From Pseudomonadales bacterium (lineage in GTDB: Bacteria; Pseudomonadota; Gammaproteobacteria; Pseudomonadales; Halieaceae): a DNA stretch of 64,000 bases. The position numbers and the translations under genes were made by a program. Positions 28,498 to 37,292 of this stretch are shown here, in pieces. The stretch is taken from the NCBI GenBank assembly GCA_024234675.1, contig JACKNU010000001.1:682001-746000 (forward strand). Direction: 5' to 3'. The notes beneath the pieces are model-generated. The model worked only from the letters and a program-made list of their open reading frames with translations, did not search any database and was not told the origin of the DNA. The first letter of the stretch is position 1; every line of letters begins with the position of its first letter.

Positions 28498-28723
28498 TGG
28501 CGGCGAGCTCCTCGTCCTCGGGCTGCTGGCGACCGAGGAACCAGGCGAACAGATCCTGGTCCTCGCATAGCATCAGCTGCTGGAAGCGCTGCCTGTCCAC
28601 TGCATCGAGGTGGGCATAGCGGGCCACCACGAACGGTTCCAGCACCAGGTCCAGTTCCAGCATGCCGCGCCGGGCCGCCCAGCGCATACGATTGAGTTCC
28701 TCGTCCGTTATCATGCCTGCCAT
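28448..28723 (-). CDS. sdhE: FAD assembly factor SdhE
   Basis: Small protein (91 residues) promoting covalent flavinylation of the succinate dehydrogenase subunit SdhA. The family motif RGMLELDLVLEPFV is at residues 19-32, including the key RGxxE, followed by LMLCEDQDLFAWFLG. It pairs with ygfX downstream and is divergent from ygfZ, reproducing the ygfXY / ygfZ neighbourhood of E. coli. Confidence 0.93.
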   Translation of the reverse strand: MAGMITDEELNRMRWAARRGMLELDLVLEPFVVARYAHLDAVDRQRFQQLMLCEDQDLFAWFLGRQQPEDEELAAIVSQVLDFTRTKPADR

Positions 28724-28827
28724 GCCGCGTTATCCGTTCATCAAAGCGCGGCAGTATAGCCTCATTTGCCGCCATGTGTCCGCGCCGGCGGCGGCCTTGC
28801 TGACAGCGCCGCGGCCAGGCCCTATGA

Positions 28828-29802
28828 TTGTCCGGCCATGCCAACGAGGTCACCAACTTGAACTGCTGTTTCACTGTCCTGGACAACGAAGCCCTGCTGC
28901 ACCTGGAGGGGCCGGATACCCTGACCTTCCTCCAGGGGCAGTTGACCTGCGATACCCGCAAGCTCAGCAGCGAGCAAGCCCTGCCCGGGCTGTACTGCAC
29001 GCCCCAGGGCCGGGTGATCTGTGACTTCCTGCTGCTGCAACTGGCTCCCGGGCATGTTGCCCTGCGCCTGCGCAGCGAGCTGCGCGCCGACAGTGCTGCG
29101 ACGCTGGCGAAGTACATCGTGTTTTCCAAGTCCCGGCTGCTGGCGGACGACGATGACTGGCAGCTGGTCGGCTGCTGGGGCCCAGGGGCGGCGTCCGCGC
29201 TGCGCGGGGCTTTCGGCGAGGTGCCGGGTGGGCAATATCAAATCAGCCAGGGCGAGGGCCGGGTGCTGGTGCAGACCGACGCCGGCGGCGAAATGTTCGA
29301 GTGCCTGCTGCGGGGCGCACAGGCCGGGACCCTGCTGGACAGGCTGCAACAGGACGCCTCGCCCGCAGCCCGGACCGCCTGGGAGGCCAGCCTGATCAGG
29401 GCGGGCGTCCCCCGGATTGCGGCGGCGACCAGCGGTGAGTTCATCCCGCAGATGCTCAACTACGACCTCACCGGGCAGGTTAGCTTCAGCAAGGGCTGTT
29501 ACACCGGGCAGGAGGTGATCGCGCGCATGCATTACCGGGGCAAGCCCAAGCGCCGCCTCTACCTGGCCAGCCTCACCCAGGGTGAACTCGCCGGCGGCGA
29601 CCCGCCAGCGCCCGGGCTGGCGCTGTATAGCGCGGGCGAGCAGAGCGTGGGCACTGTGGTCAACGCGGCCCAGGGCGAAGGTGGCCAATGGCAGCTGCTG
29701 GTTACCGCGACCCGGGAGGGCGCCACCGGAGGACTACACCTGGCCAGCCCGGCGGGTCCCCGGCTGGCGCTGGGCGAACTGCCCTACCCCGTGCCGCAAT
29801 AA
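28828..29802 (+). CDS. ygfZ: Folate-binding protein YgfZ (iron-sulfur cluster repair)
   Basis: Folate-dependent protein needed for assembly or repair of certain iron-sulfur enzymes, related to the GcvT aminomethyltransferase. The diagnostic KGCYTGQEVIARMHYRGK is at about residues 222-239, and GPDTLTFLQGQLTCD near residue 28. There is no in-frame ATG near the start: TTG at 28828 (324 residues) or TTG at 28858 (314 residues) are the candidates. The conserved region begins just after the second, so the shorter form is quite possible. Confidence 0.9.
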   Translation: MSGHANEVTNLNCCFTVLDNEALLHLEGPDTLTFLQGQLTCDTRKLSSEQALPGLYCTPQGRVICDFLLLQLAPGHVALRLRSELRADSAATLAKYIVFSKSRLLADDDDWQLVGCWGPGAASALRGAFGEVPGGQYQISQGEGRVLVQTDAGGEMFECLLRGAQAGTLLDRLQQDASPAARTAWEASLIRAGVPRIAAATSGEFIPQMLNYDLTGQVSFSKGCYTGQEVIARMHYRGKPKRRLYLASLTQGELAGGDPPAPGLALYSAGEQSVGTVVNAAQGEGGQWQLLVTATREGATGGLHLASPAGPRLALGELPYPVPQ

Positions 29803-29818
29803 ACACACCCGGCCGACG

Positions 29819-30532
29819 TCAGGGCGCTGCCGGCAGGCTCCAGTCTATGGGTTCGCGGCCCCGCGCGCGCAGGTAGTCATTGGCGGCGGCAAAATGGCCG
29901 CAACCGAAAAAGCCCCGGTGCGCACTCAGGGGCGAGGGATGCGGCGCCGTGAGCACGCAGTGACGCTGGCGATCGACAAGCGCGCCCTTGCGCTGGGCGT
30001 AACTGCCCCACAGCATGAACACCACGGATTCGCACTCGCGGTTGACGACATCGACCACCCGGTCGGTAAACGTCTCCCAGCCCTTGCCCTGGTGGGAGCC
30101 CGCCCGCCCGCACTCCACGGACAACACACTGTTGAGCAGGAGCACGCCCTGCTCCGCCCAGGGCGTCAGGTGGCCGTGGCGGGGGATCGGGTGACCCAGT
30201 TCGTCGTGAATTTCCCGGTAGATGTTCTGCAGCGAGGGCGGCACCTTGACCCCCGGGCGCACCGAAAAGCACAGGCCGTGGGCCTGCCCTTCACCGTGAT
30301 AGGGATCCTGGCCCAGGATAACGACCTTTACCCGCTCCAGTGGCGTATGGGCAAAGGCCTCGAAAATCTCGTCCCCGGGGGGGTATATCCGCTTGCCGGC
30401 CCGTTTCTCGGCCTGCAGGAAGCCGCGCAGTTGGGCCATGTAGGGCTGGGCGAACTCCGGCTCCAGCCGCGCCAGCCAACTGGGTTCCAGTTGCACCGCC
30501 CTGTCCGCGGGCGGCGACAAGCCCGGCTTCAA
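29819..30532 (-). CDS. ung: Uracil-DNA glycosylase
   Basis: Family 1 UDG removing uracil from DNA. The water-activating loop [18 protein letters not shown] is at about residues 73-90, and the DNA-intercalation loop [17 protein letters not shown] at about 196. 237 residues is standard. Its ATG overlaps the fbiC stop by 4 bases (30529-30532), making it the last gene of the F420 operon, an unusual partner. Confidence 0.96.
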   Translation of the reverse strand: MKPGLSPPADRAVQLEPSWLARLEPEFAQPYMAQLRGFLQAEKRAGKRIYPPGDEIFEAFAHTPLERVKVVILGQDPYHGEGQAHGLCFSVRPGVKVPPSLQNIYREIHDELGHPIPRHGHLTPWAEQGVLLLNSVLSVECGRAGSHQGKGWETFTDRVVDVVNRECESVVFMLWGSYAQRKGALVDRQRHCVLTAPHPSPLSAHRGFFGCGHFAAANDYLRARGREPIDWSLPAAP

Positions 30533-33069
30533 TTACAGGCCGCCAGCAGCACCACCTCGTGGTAAAGCTGCTGCTCCCGTTCAGGCGCTGCCCCCTCAGG
30601 CTGTGCGGCGGTATCCAGCGCCACCAAGGGCACCAGTCGCTTGCTGCGCTGGCGTTTACCGGCGGGCGCGTTGACCACGGGTACCAGCGGCGCGGCACTG
30701 CAGGCCGCGGCCTGCCGCTGCGGCCCGGCGTCGGCGTAGAGGGTGGTGCGCATGCGCGGGGTGCGCCCCAGGGCGGTGATCTGCCGTTCCATGTAGGCCG
30801 GCGGCCACTCCTGCCCATGATCGGAGCCCGCCGCGCGGGTAATGCTCTCGTTCATCAGGGTGCCGCCCAGGTCGTTGGCACCCGCCGCCAGGCAGGCGGC
30901 CACGCCCGCCTCGCCCATCTTCACCCACGACACCTGGATATTGTCGATCAGCCCGTGCAGCACCAGCCGCGCTACCGCGTGCATCAGCACCGCTTCCCTA
31001 AAGGTGGGGCCCCTGCGGGCCCGGCCGCGCAGGTACATGGGCGCTTCCATATGCACGAAGGGCAGCGGCACGAACTCGGTGAAGCCGCCGGTGCGCTGTT
31101 GCAAGCGGCGCACCAGCAGCAGGTGACGCGCCCAGTGCCGGGGTTGGTCTATATGACCGTACATGATGGTGGCCGTGGTGGGCAGGCCCGCATTGTGGGC
31201 CGCCTCTATGACCTGCAGCCACTCGTCGGTACTGAGCTTATCGGGGCACAACTCCCGGCGCACCTCGTCGTGCAGCACCTCGGCGGCGGTACCCGGCAGC
31301 GTGGCCAGCCCCGCCTCCCTGAGCCGGGACAGGAAAACCGCCGGCGTGACCCCCAGGGTCGCAGCCCCCTGGGAGACCTCCAGGGGTGAAAACGCGTGCA
31401 CGTGCATGCCCGGCGTCGCGGCGCGCACGGTGTGCAGGATATCCAGGTAGGTCTGGCCGGTGTAATCCGGGTGGATACCCCCCTGCATGCACACCTCGGT
31501 GGCACCGCGCTGCCAGGCCTCGACACAGCGCTGGGCGATGTCTTCGCCGCTGATGTCGTAGGGCTTGCCGCGCAACTCGGCGCTGTGCTTGCCCTTGGAA
31601 AAGGCGCAGAACTGGCACTTGAAGTAACACACGTTGGTGTAATTGATATTGCGGTTCACCACGTAGCTGACCGTGTCGCCGCAGCTGCGGCTGCGCAGGT
31701 CGTCGGCGGCGCCCACCAGCCAGGCGAACTCCTCGCCGCGCACGCTGAACAGGCGCTCTATCTCCTGTTCGCCGGGTTCCTCGCCGCGGCGGCAGCGCTC
31801 GACGATGGCGCGCAGTTCGGCCGCCACCCGCTGCGGCGCCGGCCTGCTGTGCAGTAGCTGCGCTTCCAGGGCCGGTACCGGCCGACGCTCTCCTGGCACC
31901 CAGTCGTCACGCCGGGCAAAACCCTCGCTGTCGCTGTGGCGCAGCACCGCGGGTACCAGGGCCGGATCCAGCCAGCGCCGGGGGGCGCTGGCGTAGGCGG
32001 GATAAATCGTCAGGCGCTGGTCCAGGAACTTGCCGGCGGCGGCAGTCTCCCGCGCCAGTTCCTCCAGATGGGGCCAGGGCGCCTCCGGATTGACATGGTC
32101 CGGGGTCAGCGGCGACACCCCGCCCCAGTCGTTGATGCCGGCTGCGAGCAGCTGCGGCAATACCCCGGGGCTGAGATTGGGGGGCGCCTGGATATTCATC
32201 CCGGGGCCGAATAGCAGCCGCGCGATGGCAATGCTCCACAACAGCTCGTCCAGGTCGGGTTCCGGGGCCCGGGCCATCAGCGTGCCGGGCTTGGCGCGAA
32301 AATTCTGTACGATGACTTCCTGCAGGTGGCCGTGACGCTGGTGCACCGCCCGCAGGGCCAGCAGCGATTCGACCCGCTCGCGCCGGGTCTCGCCGATGCC
32401 GATCAGGATACCGGAGGTAAAGGGCACCGCGGCCTCCCCGGCCAACTCCAGGGTCTGCAGGCGGCGGGCCGGCACCTTGTCCGGCGAACCGTAGTGCGGC
32501 ATGCCCTTTTCGCACAGGCGCGGCGAGGCAGACTCAAGCATGATGCCCATGGAGGCGCTCACCTGGCGCAGGCCCGCGATTTCAGCCGCATCCATGCAGC
32601 CGGCGTTGATATGCGGCAACAACCCGGTCTCCTCCAGCACCCGTTCCGCCACGTGGCGCACATAGGAGAGCGTGTCGCTGAAACCCAGTTCCTGCAGGGC
32701 GCGCCGGGCCGCCCCGTAGCGCAACTCAGGTCGCTCGCCCAGGGTGAACAGCGCTTCCTGGCAACCCTGGCGGGCACCCTCGCGGCACAACTGCAGCACT
32801 TCCTCCACACTCATGAAGGGCCGTTCGAGTTTTTTAGGGGTCTGCGCGAAGGTGCAGTAGTGACAGACGTCACGGCACAGCTGCGTCAGGGGGATGAACA
32901 CCTTGCGCGAATAAGTGATCACCTTGCCATGCCCCTGGTCGCGCAGCTCCGAGGCCAGGGCGCAGAGGGCCGCCGTATCGGCGCAATCCGCCAGCGCCAG
33001 CGCCTGCCCGGCAGTGGGCAGTTCGCCGGCCAGCAGCCCGTCCCGTAAATCATGCCATTCGACCATCAA
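30529..33069 (-). CDS. fbiC: FO synthase, fused CofG-CofH (FbiC)
   Basis: Makes the deazaflavin FO of coenzyme F420 from tyrosine and the riboflavin precursor 5-amino-6-ribitylamino-uracil. Two radical-SAM domains are fused in 846 residues, as in mycobacterial FbiC. The N-terminal CofG half has C65-RDV-C69-HY-C72 in [15 protein letters not shown]; the CofH half has [18 protein letters not shown] around residue 480, another CX3CX2C cluster. Further family motifs include NEHMGG-region equivalents GGIHPDYTG and SPLEVSQGA. Both clusters are intact, so an active bifunctional enzyme is expected. It overlaps cofC and ung by 4 bases each. FO can also serve DNA photolyases, but the complete downstream pathway here points to F420. 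Confidence 0.94.
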   Translation of the reverse strand: MMVEWHDLRDGLLAGELPTAGQALALADCADTAALCALASELRDQGHGKVITYSRKVFIPLTQLCRDVCHYCTFAQTPKKLERPFMSVEEVLQLCREGARQGCQEALFTLGERPELRYGAARRALQELGFSDTLSYVRHVAERVLEETGLLPHINAGCMDAAEIAGLRQVSASMGIMLESASPRLCEKGMPHYGSPDKVPARRLQTLELAGEAAVPFTSGILIGIGETRRERVESLLALRAVHQRHGHLQEVIVQNFRAKPGTLMARAPEPDLDELLWSIAIARLLFGPGMNIQAPPNLSPGVLPQLLAAGINDWGGVSPLTPDHVNPEAPWPHLEELARETAAAGKFLDQRLTIYPAYASAPRRWLDPALVPAVLRHSDSEGFARRDDWVPGERRPVPALEAQLLHSRPAPQRVAAELRAIVERCRRGEEPGEQEIERLFSVRGEEFAWLVGAADDLRSRSCGDTVSYVVNRNINYTNVCYFKCQFCAFSKGKHSAELRGKPYDISGEDIAQRCVEAWQRGATEVCMQGGIHPDYTGQTYLDILHTVRAATPGMHVHAFSPLEVSQGAATLGVTPAVFLSRLREAGLATLPGTAAEVLHDEVRRELCPDKLSTDEWLQVIEAAHNAGLPTTATIMYGHIDQPRHWARHLLLVRRLQQRTGGFTEFVPLPFVHMEAPMYLRGRARRGPTFREAVLMHAVARLVLHGLIDNIQVSWVKMGEAGVAACLAAGANDLGGTLMNESITRAAGSDHGQEWPPAYMERQITALGRTPRMRTTLYADAGPQRQAAACSAAPLVPVVNAPAGKRQRSKRLVPLVALDTAAQPEGAAPEREQQLYHEVVLLAACN

Positions 33070-33797
33070 GCCTTCCCCTGATTTGTTGTCATCGGTGACA
33101 GCGGACTCAGCGAGGCCAGGGCCAGGCTTATCCTGCTGCCCAGTGGCGTCGCGTTCAGCAGCGCCCGGGTGTACTGGCTCCGGGATACGGGCAAGCGGGC
33201 CAGCAGCGCGGCGACATCCCGCGGCTCGTCCACATCCAGGGCGATGCCCTCCCTGTGCAGCACCCGCGCCGGCGTGCCCGCCTGCGCGGCCGCCGCCAGG
33301 TGTTGCGCACAGCTGTCCACACCAAAACAGAAACGCGGCATGGCCCGGCGCCCGAACGCCAGCAGATTGGTGCCGGTACCGCGGTGATCGCAGCCGATAA
33401 CGAGCCCGCCGCTCTCGCTGTGGTTTTCCAGCACCGCGGTGATATCCGCCGCGGACAACAGCGGCAGGTCTGCATGCAATACCAGCAGCGGCTCGTACTC
33501 GCCCTCCTCCGCCGACAACAGTCGTTCACTGGCGCGGCCGAGTTCCTGATTGAGACGGCTGCCGCCCCGCTCGCTTTGCGGCCAGTGATCCAGGCCCCAC
33601 TGCCGTGCCAGCAGCGGCGCGGCGGGGTCATCGGACAGCAGCGTGACGCGCCGGATGCGGGGGTGGCCGGCGAGCACCTGCATAACGTCTTCCAGCATCG
33701 CCTGGGCCAGGGCCCTGCGCTCGGAGGGGCGCAGCAAGCCTGCCAGCCGGGTCTTGGCCTGCACCAGGTCTTTCAGGGGAACCAGCGCCTGGGCCAT
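33066..33797 (-). CDS. cofC: CofC/FbiD guanylyltransferase of F420 synthesis
   Basis: Activates a C3 phospho-acid (2-phospho-L-lactate, phosphoenolpyruvate or 3-phosphoglycerate, depending on lineage) with GTP for transfer to FO. The nucleotidyltransferase features are ALVPLKDLVQAKTRLAGLL at residues 4-22, LLSDDPAAP, LVLHADLPLLS near 108, the DHRGTGTNLLAF loop near 140, and ALDVDEPRDVAALL near 193. 243 residues, slightly longer than the usual 210-220 because of a C-terminal tail. The substrate of this copy cannot be read from sequence. It overlaps fbiC by 4 bases and follows cofD by 5 bases. Confidence 0.9.
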   Translation of the reverse strand: MAQALVPLKDLVQAKTRLAGLLRPSERRALAQAMLEDVMQVLAGHPRIRRVTLLSDDPAAPLLARQWGLDHWPQSERGGSRLNQELGRASERLLSAEEGEYEPLLVLHADLPLLSAADITAVLENHSESGGLVIGCDHRGTGTNLLAFGRRAMPRFCFGVDSCAQHLAAAAQAGTPARVLHREGIALDVDEPRDVAALLARLPVSRSQYTRALLNATPLGSRISLALASLSPLSPMTTNQGKA

Positions 33798-33802
33798 GGG
33801 CG

Positions 33803-34768
33803 TCAGGCCCCGCCCAGCGCCAGGCAGAAGCGCGCCAGCGCCTGCTTGTCTGCGCGGCTCTTCATAATCGTGGACGTGATCGCCACCTCTAAGCCCAGTT
33901 CCCCAATCTCCCCCGCCAGTTTAGCGTCACTGGTGTCGATGACGAAACAGTCGACCAGCCCGGGATAGCGAGCACAGTAATACCGGGCCACTTCCAGGGC
34001 CGAGGCGTCCTGGCCCAGTTCGCTCATCATCTTGGCCGCGGGGCCCTTGATGGCCTGCCCGGCGACGATAGGTGATACCACGATCACCGGCGCGGGTTGG
34101 TCGCGCAGGGCGGGCCACAGACCGGCAAGCTGCAGTATCGGGTCAACACTGACAAACGGGTTGGACGGGCAGATTACCACGGCGCGGTAGCATTCCTTCC
34201 GCAGCTGACACATCACCTCGCTGTTGGGTGTGGCCGCGTCTATGCCCTCGAACGTGAAGCCCGTGACGACAGGCTCACACTGGTAGCGCACAAAATAATG
34301 CTGGAATGGCAACGCGCCGCGGTCCGAGTGCACAGTCGTGGCGACCGGGTCGTCACTCATCGGGTAGACAAGGCTGCGCACCCCCAGGCGCCGGGCCAGG
34401 TCGGCAGTCACCGCGGCCAGTCCCCTGCCCGATGCCAGCTGCTGGCTGCGCCACAAATGGGTGGCCAGGTCCCGATCCCCGAGCCGAAACCAGGTTTCCC
34501 CGCCCAGCTCCTCCAGTGCCTGCATGGCCTGCCAGGTCTCACCGGCCAGCCCCCAGCCCAATTCCTGGTTGGCCCGCCCGGACAGGGTGTACAGCAGCGT
34601 ATCGATGTCGGGGCTGATGCGCAGGCCCAGGTGCTCGAAGTCGTCCCCGGTATTGACCAGCACCTGCAGCTGGCCGGGTGGCAGCACATCCTCCAGACCC
34701 AGCGCCAGCTTGGCCCCGCCGACGCCACCGGAGAGTGCCAGTACCGTGCCTGCGACGGCCGCCGTCAA
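33803..34768 (-). CDS. cofD: CofD/FbiA phospho-C3-acid transferase (F420-0 formation)
   Basis: Joins the activated C3 acid to FO, giving F420-0 or its dehydro form. The N-terminal LALSGGVGGAKLALGL and NTGDDFEHLGLRISPDIDT are the family hallmarks, with MSDDPVATTV, CPSNPFVSVDPIL and VSPIVAGQAIKGPAAKMM later. The frame is open back to 34951, but that part lies over cofE and is low-complexity. I set the start at TTG 34766-34768, four bases before the conserved region and overlapping the cofE TGA as TTGA; this gives 321 residues, the family length. Confidence 0.9.
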   Translation of the reverse strand: MTAAVAGTVLALSGGVGGAKLALGLEDVLPPGQLQVLVNTGDDFEHLGLRISPDIDTLLYTLSGRANQELGWGLAGETWQAMQALEELGGETWFRLGDRDLATHLWRSQQLASGRGLAAVTADLARRLGVRSLVYPMSDDPVATTVHSDRGALPFQHYFVRYQCEPVVTGFTFEGIDAATPNSEVMCQLRKECYRAVVICPSNPFVSVDPILQLAGLWPALRDQPAPVIVVSPIVAGQAIKGPAAKMMSELGQDASALEVARYYCARYPGLVDCFVIDTSDAKLAGEIGELGLEVAITSTIMKSRADKQALARFCLALGGA

Positions 34769-35532
34769 CGGAACAGGTCCATGGCCCGCTCCCGCAACAG
34801 GGACCCGGAGCCGCACTCCGCGCGCCCCAGCCGGGCGCCGCGGACCAGCACCACCGGGCGAGCCTCGGCCGCCTGCCCCATCAACAGCGAAGCCGCCGCG
34901 GCCAGTTCGTCGGCCTCGGCGGGCTGGGTCACTTCCAGCACATTGCCGCACAGATCGCGTTCGCCGACCTGGTCGCGCACCGGTTCCAGCCCCGCGGTAC
35001 CAATGGCAATACCCACCGTGCCATTGCGCCAGGCGCGCCCGGCGCTGTCGTTGATGATGACCTGGGCAGTGGTGCCGGTGCGCGCCGCCAATCCCCGGCG
35101 CAGGGCAGCGGCCGACGCGTCCGGGTCCAGGGGCAACAACAGCACCCGGGGATCGCCCTCGGGGTGGGTGATATTGGACTTGTCGATACCCGCGTTAGCG
35201 TGCACGTAACCGTTGCGGTGCTCCACGATAATGACGCCCGGTCGCACCCGCATGACCTCGCGGCTCTCCCGCAGGATGAGTTCCACCAGGCGCGGGTCCT
35301 TGTGGGCCTCCTGCGCCAGCGCCAGGGCCCGCGCCGAGGGCTCTACCTCTGCCAGGCGCACATAGCGGCCCTCGGCCTTGGAGACGATTTTCTGGGCAAT
35401 CACCAGCACATCGCCCTCCTCCAGTGCCAGGAAGTTGGCCGCCAGGGCGGCAGTCAACAGCTCGACCAGATCATCCCCAGGCTGGACGAGGGGAAATCCC
35501 CCGAGGGCGATCAACTCCAGCCTCGCGGCCAT
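34765..35532 (-). CDS. cofE: F420:gamma-L-glutamyl ligase (CofE)
   Basis: GTP-dependent addition of gamma-linked glutamates to F420-0. Motifs: GDVLVIAQKIVSKAEGR (about residues 42-58), GYVHANAGIDKSNI (about 110), and INDSAGRAWRNGTVGIAIG (about 160). At 255 residues this is the stand-alone archaeal-like CofE; the FMN-dependent C-terminal dehydro-F420 reductase domain of actinobacterial FbiB is absent. Start ATG 35530-35532 shares one base with the fno stop (TGATG); the upstream open frame is a shadow within fno. Confidence 0.93.
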   Translation of the reverse strand: MAARLELIALGGFPLVQPGDDLVELLTAALAANFLALEEGDVLVIAQKIVSKAEGRYVRLAEVEPSARALALAQEAHKDPRLVELILRESREVMRVRPGVIIVEHRNGYVHANAGIDKSNITHPEGDPRVLLLPLDPDASAAALRRGLAARTGTTAQVIINDSAGRAWRNGTVGIAIGTAGLEPVRDQVGERDLCGNVLEVTQPAEADELAAAASLLMGQAAEARPVVLVRGARLGRAECGSGSLLRERAMDLFR

Positions 35533-36215
35533 CAGGCATCGCCCAGGCCACTGATCTTGATGCCGGCATGGCAGTTGTACTGCTTGTTGATCGCAATCAG
35601 CACCGAGGTGAGGGCCTCGGCGGCCGCCGCGTTGTTGATCATGCCGGCGTGAAAACCGCGCATGCCCGCCGCCTCGACCAGCTTGATAACCTGCTCCCTG
35701 GCGTCCTTCTTGTTGCCGCACACCAGCACGTCGCACTCGACGCCCTTGCCCTCCTGCAGATGAGCCGCGGCGACGTTCTGGAAGGCCGACACGACGCTCA
35801 CCTCGTCACCCAGCAGTTCCTGGGCGATCTGCCCGGCGCTGCCCTGGGGCGGCAGCTGCACCCGCGCCACCCGCGGTGGAACCAGGGGCACGGTGACATC
35901 GATCAGGATCTTGCCCTGCAGCCCGGAGCGCACCGATTCCAGGGTGCTCACCTGGTGGCTGAACGGCACGGTGAGGGTGACGATATCCGCCTCCCGAGCC
36001 GCCTCGGCATTGGCCATGGCCCGCACCGTGACCGCGGCGACGCCCCGCTCGGCCATCACCTCGCGCAAATCCGCTACCGCGGCCTCGGCCTTTTCCAGGG
36101 TTCGCGAGCCAATGATTACGCTGTAACCGGCCTGGGCCCAGCGCCGGGCAAGCCCCGTGCCAAGGTCGCCGGTACCGCCAAGAATCGCGAGCACCGGAAG
36201 TTTTTCTGTCGTCAT
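35532..36215 (-). CDS. fno: NADPH-dependent F420 reductase (Fno/NpdG)
   Basis: Hydride transfer between NADPH and F420, supplying F420H2. The N-terminal dinucleotide loop LAILGGTGDLGTGLARRWA (residues 8-26) is followed by VIIGSRTLEKAEA, where the Ser-Arg suits NADPH 2'-phosphate binding. VTVPFSHQVSTLE, VVSAFQNVAAAHL and the C-terminal GMINNAAAAEALTSVLIAIN are typical of the family. 227 residues. It is the first gene of the operon, with the promoter presumably in 36216-36379, shared with a divergent SDR gene. Its presence shows that F420, and not FO alone, is the likely end product. Confidence 0.92.
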   Translation of the reverse strand: MTTEKLPVLAILGGTGDLGTGLARRWAQAGYSVIIGSRTLEKAEAAVADLREVMAERGVAAVTVRAMANAEAAREADIVTLTVPFSHQVSTLESVRSGLQGKILIDVTVPLVPPRVARVQLPPQGSAGQIAQELLGDEVSVVSAFQNVAAAHLQEGKGVECDVLVCGNKKDAREQVIKLVEAAGMRGFHAGMINNAAAAEALTSVLIAINKQYNCHAGIKISGLGDA

Positions 36216-36262
36216 GGATGATATTCCCGTGTGGAGTAGTGGAGGTATCGGCGCCAGCGGTG

Positions 36263-36281
36263 CAGGGCATGTCCAGCCCTG
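36263..36281. promoter_or_regulatory. Inverted repeat between fno and the SDR gene
   Basis: CAGGGC (36263-36268) and GCCCTG (36276-36281) flank 7 bases, about 50 bases upstream of fno and about 100 bases upstream of the SDR start. The 164-base region must hold both promoters; no clear hexamer pair was found. Confidence 0.3.
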
Positions 36282-36379
36282 AAAAATTGGGTTACGATGC
36301 GTGCTGCCGCAGGCATATTATGAAAATCACCCGCCAACCACAAGCGCGGCCTGGAGACCTGGCCCTGGAGTCCGAGAAA

Positions 36380-37156
36380 ATGAACAACCCCCTGGATTTT
36401 GCCGGTAAAACCGTCATCGTGACTGGCGGCGGCAAGGGCATAGGCAGGGGCATCGCGGAGTGTTTCCTGACGGCGGGGGCCGAGGTGGTGATCTGTGGCC
36501 GCTCGCAACCCGAAACGCTGCCACAGGGCGGCGGGCGCGAGGCGGTGTTCACCCCCTGCGACGTGCGCGACTACGAGCAGGTCGAAGCCTGCGTGAACTT
36601 CACCCTGAAGCGCTTCGGCCGCCTCGACGTGCTGGTCAACAACGCCGGCGGCGCGCCCCACGCCGATGCCGCCACCGCCTCACCGCGCTTTTCCGAGGCC
36701 ATCATTCGGCTCAACCTGATCGCCCCGCTGAACTTCAGCCAGGTGGCCAACAGGGTGATGCAACAGCAGGAGGAAGGCGGCAGCATCGTCAATATCGCCA
36801 GCGTCAGTACCCTGCGCCCCTCTCCCGGCACGGCCGCTTACGGCGCCGCCAAGGCCGGACTGGTCAACCTGGGCAGCTCCCTGGCTGTGGAGTGGGCCCC
36901 GCGGGTGCGGGTCAACGCGGTGGTCGCCGGCCTGACGGAAACCGAACAGAGCCAGTTGCACTACGGCGATGCGGCCGGCCTGGCCGCGGTGGCGGCGACC
37001 ATACCACTGGCACGCATGGGTCGCCCGCATGACATAGGCAACGCCTGCCTGTTTCTCGCTTCCCCCCTCGCGTCCTACATCAGCGGCACCAGTTTCGCCG
37101 TCCACGGTGGCGGCGAGAAACCCGCTTTCCTGACCGCGTCCAATGCCGCTAACTAG
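36380..37156 (+). CDS. SDR family NAD(P)-dependent oxidoreductase
   Basis: Classical short-chain dehydrogenase of 258 residues. Cofactor loop VTGGGKGIGRGIAE (about residues 11-24), DVRDYEQVEACV, NNAGGAPHADA, the catalytic Ser in IASVSTLRPSPG and Tyr-x3-Lys in AAYGAAKAGLVN, and the C-terminal YISGTSFAVHGGGE. I start at ATG 36380 because the Rossmann motif follows at once; earlier in-frame ATGs would place unconserved residues in front. Substrate unknown. It is divergent from the F420 operon; a functional link is possible but unproven. Confidence 0.88.
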   Translation: MNNPLDFAGKTVIVTGGGKGIGRGIAECFLTAGAEVVICGRSQPETLPQGGGREAVFTPCDVRDYEQVEACVNFTLKRFGRLDVLVNNAGGAPHADAATASPRFSEAIIRLNLIAPLNFSQVANRVMQQQEEGGSIVNIASVSTLRPSPGTAAYGAAKAGLVNLGSSLAVEWAPRVRVNAVVAGLTETEQSQLHYGDAAGLAAVAATIPLARMGRPHDIGNACLFLASPLASYISGTSFAVHGGGEKPAFLTASNAAN

Positions 37157-37191
37157 ACTGGGCGCCGGCAGACGCTTGTTGCCGACAGAGC

Positions 37192-37219
37192 TTGTGGCCA
37201 ATCGATATCGGGGTATACT
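37192..37219 (+). promoter_or_regulatory. Candidate sigma-70 promoter of the DUF1631/EAL gene
   Basis: TTGTGG (37192-37197) and TATACT (37214-37219) with 16 bases between, about 75 bases upstream of the start codon. Confidence 0.45.
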
Positions 37220-37292
37220 CAGCCCCATCCAGACAGTACAAGAATATCCGGCTCTGCACGCAACCGGCCCCTGACACGGATCCGTTAATTCC

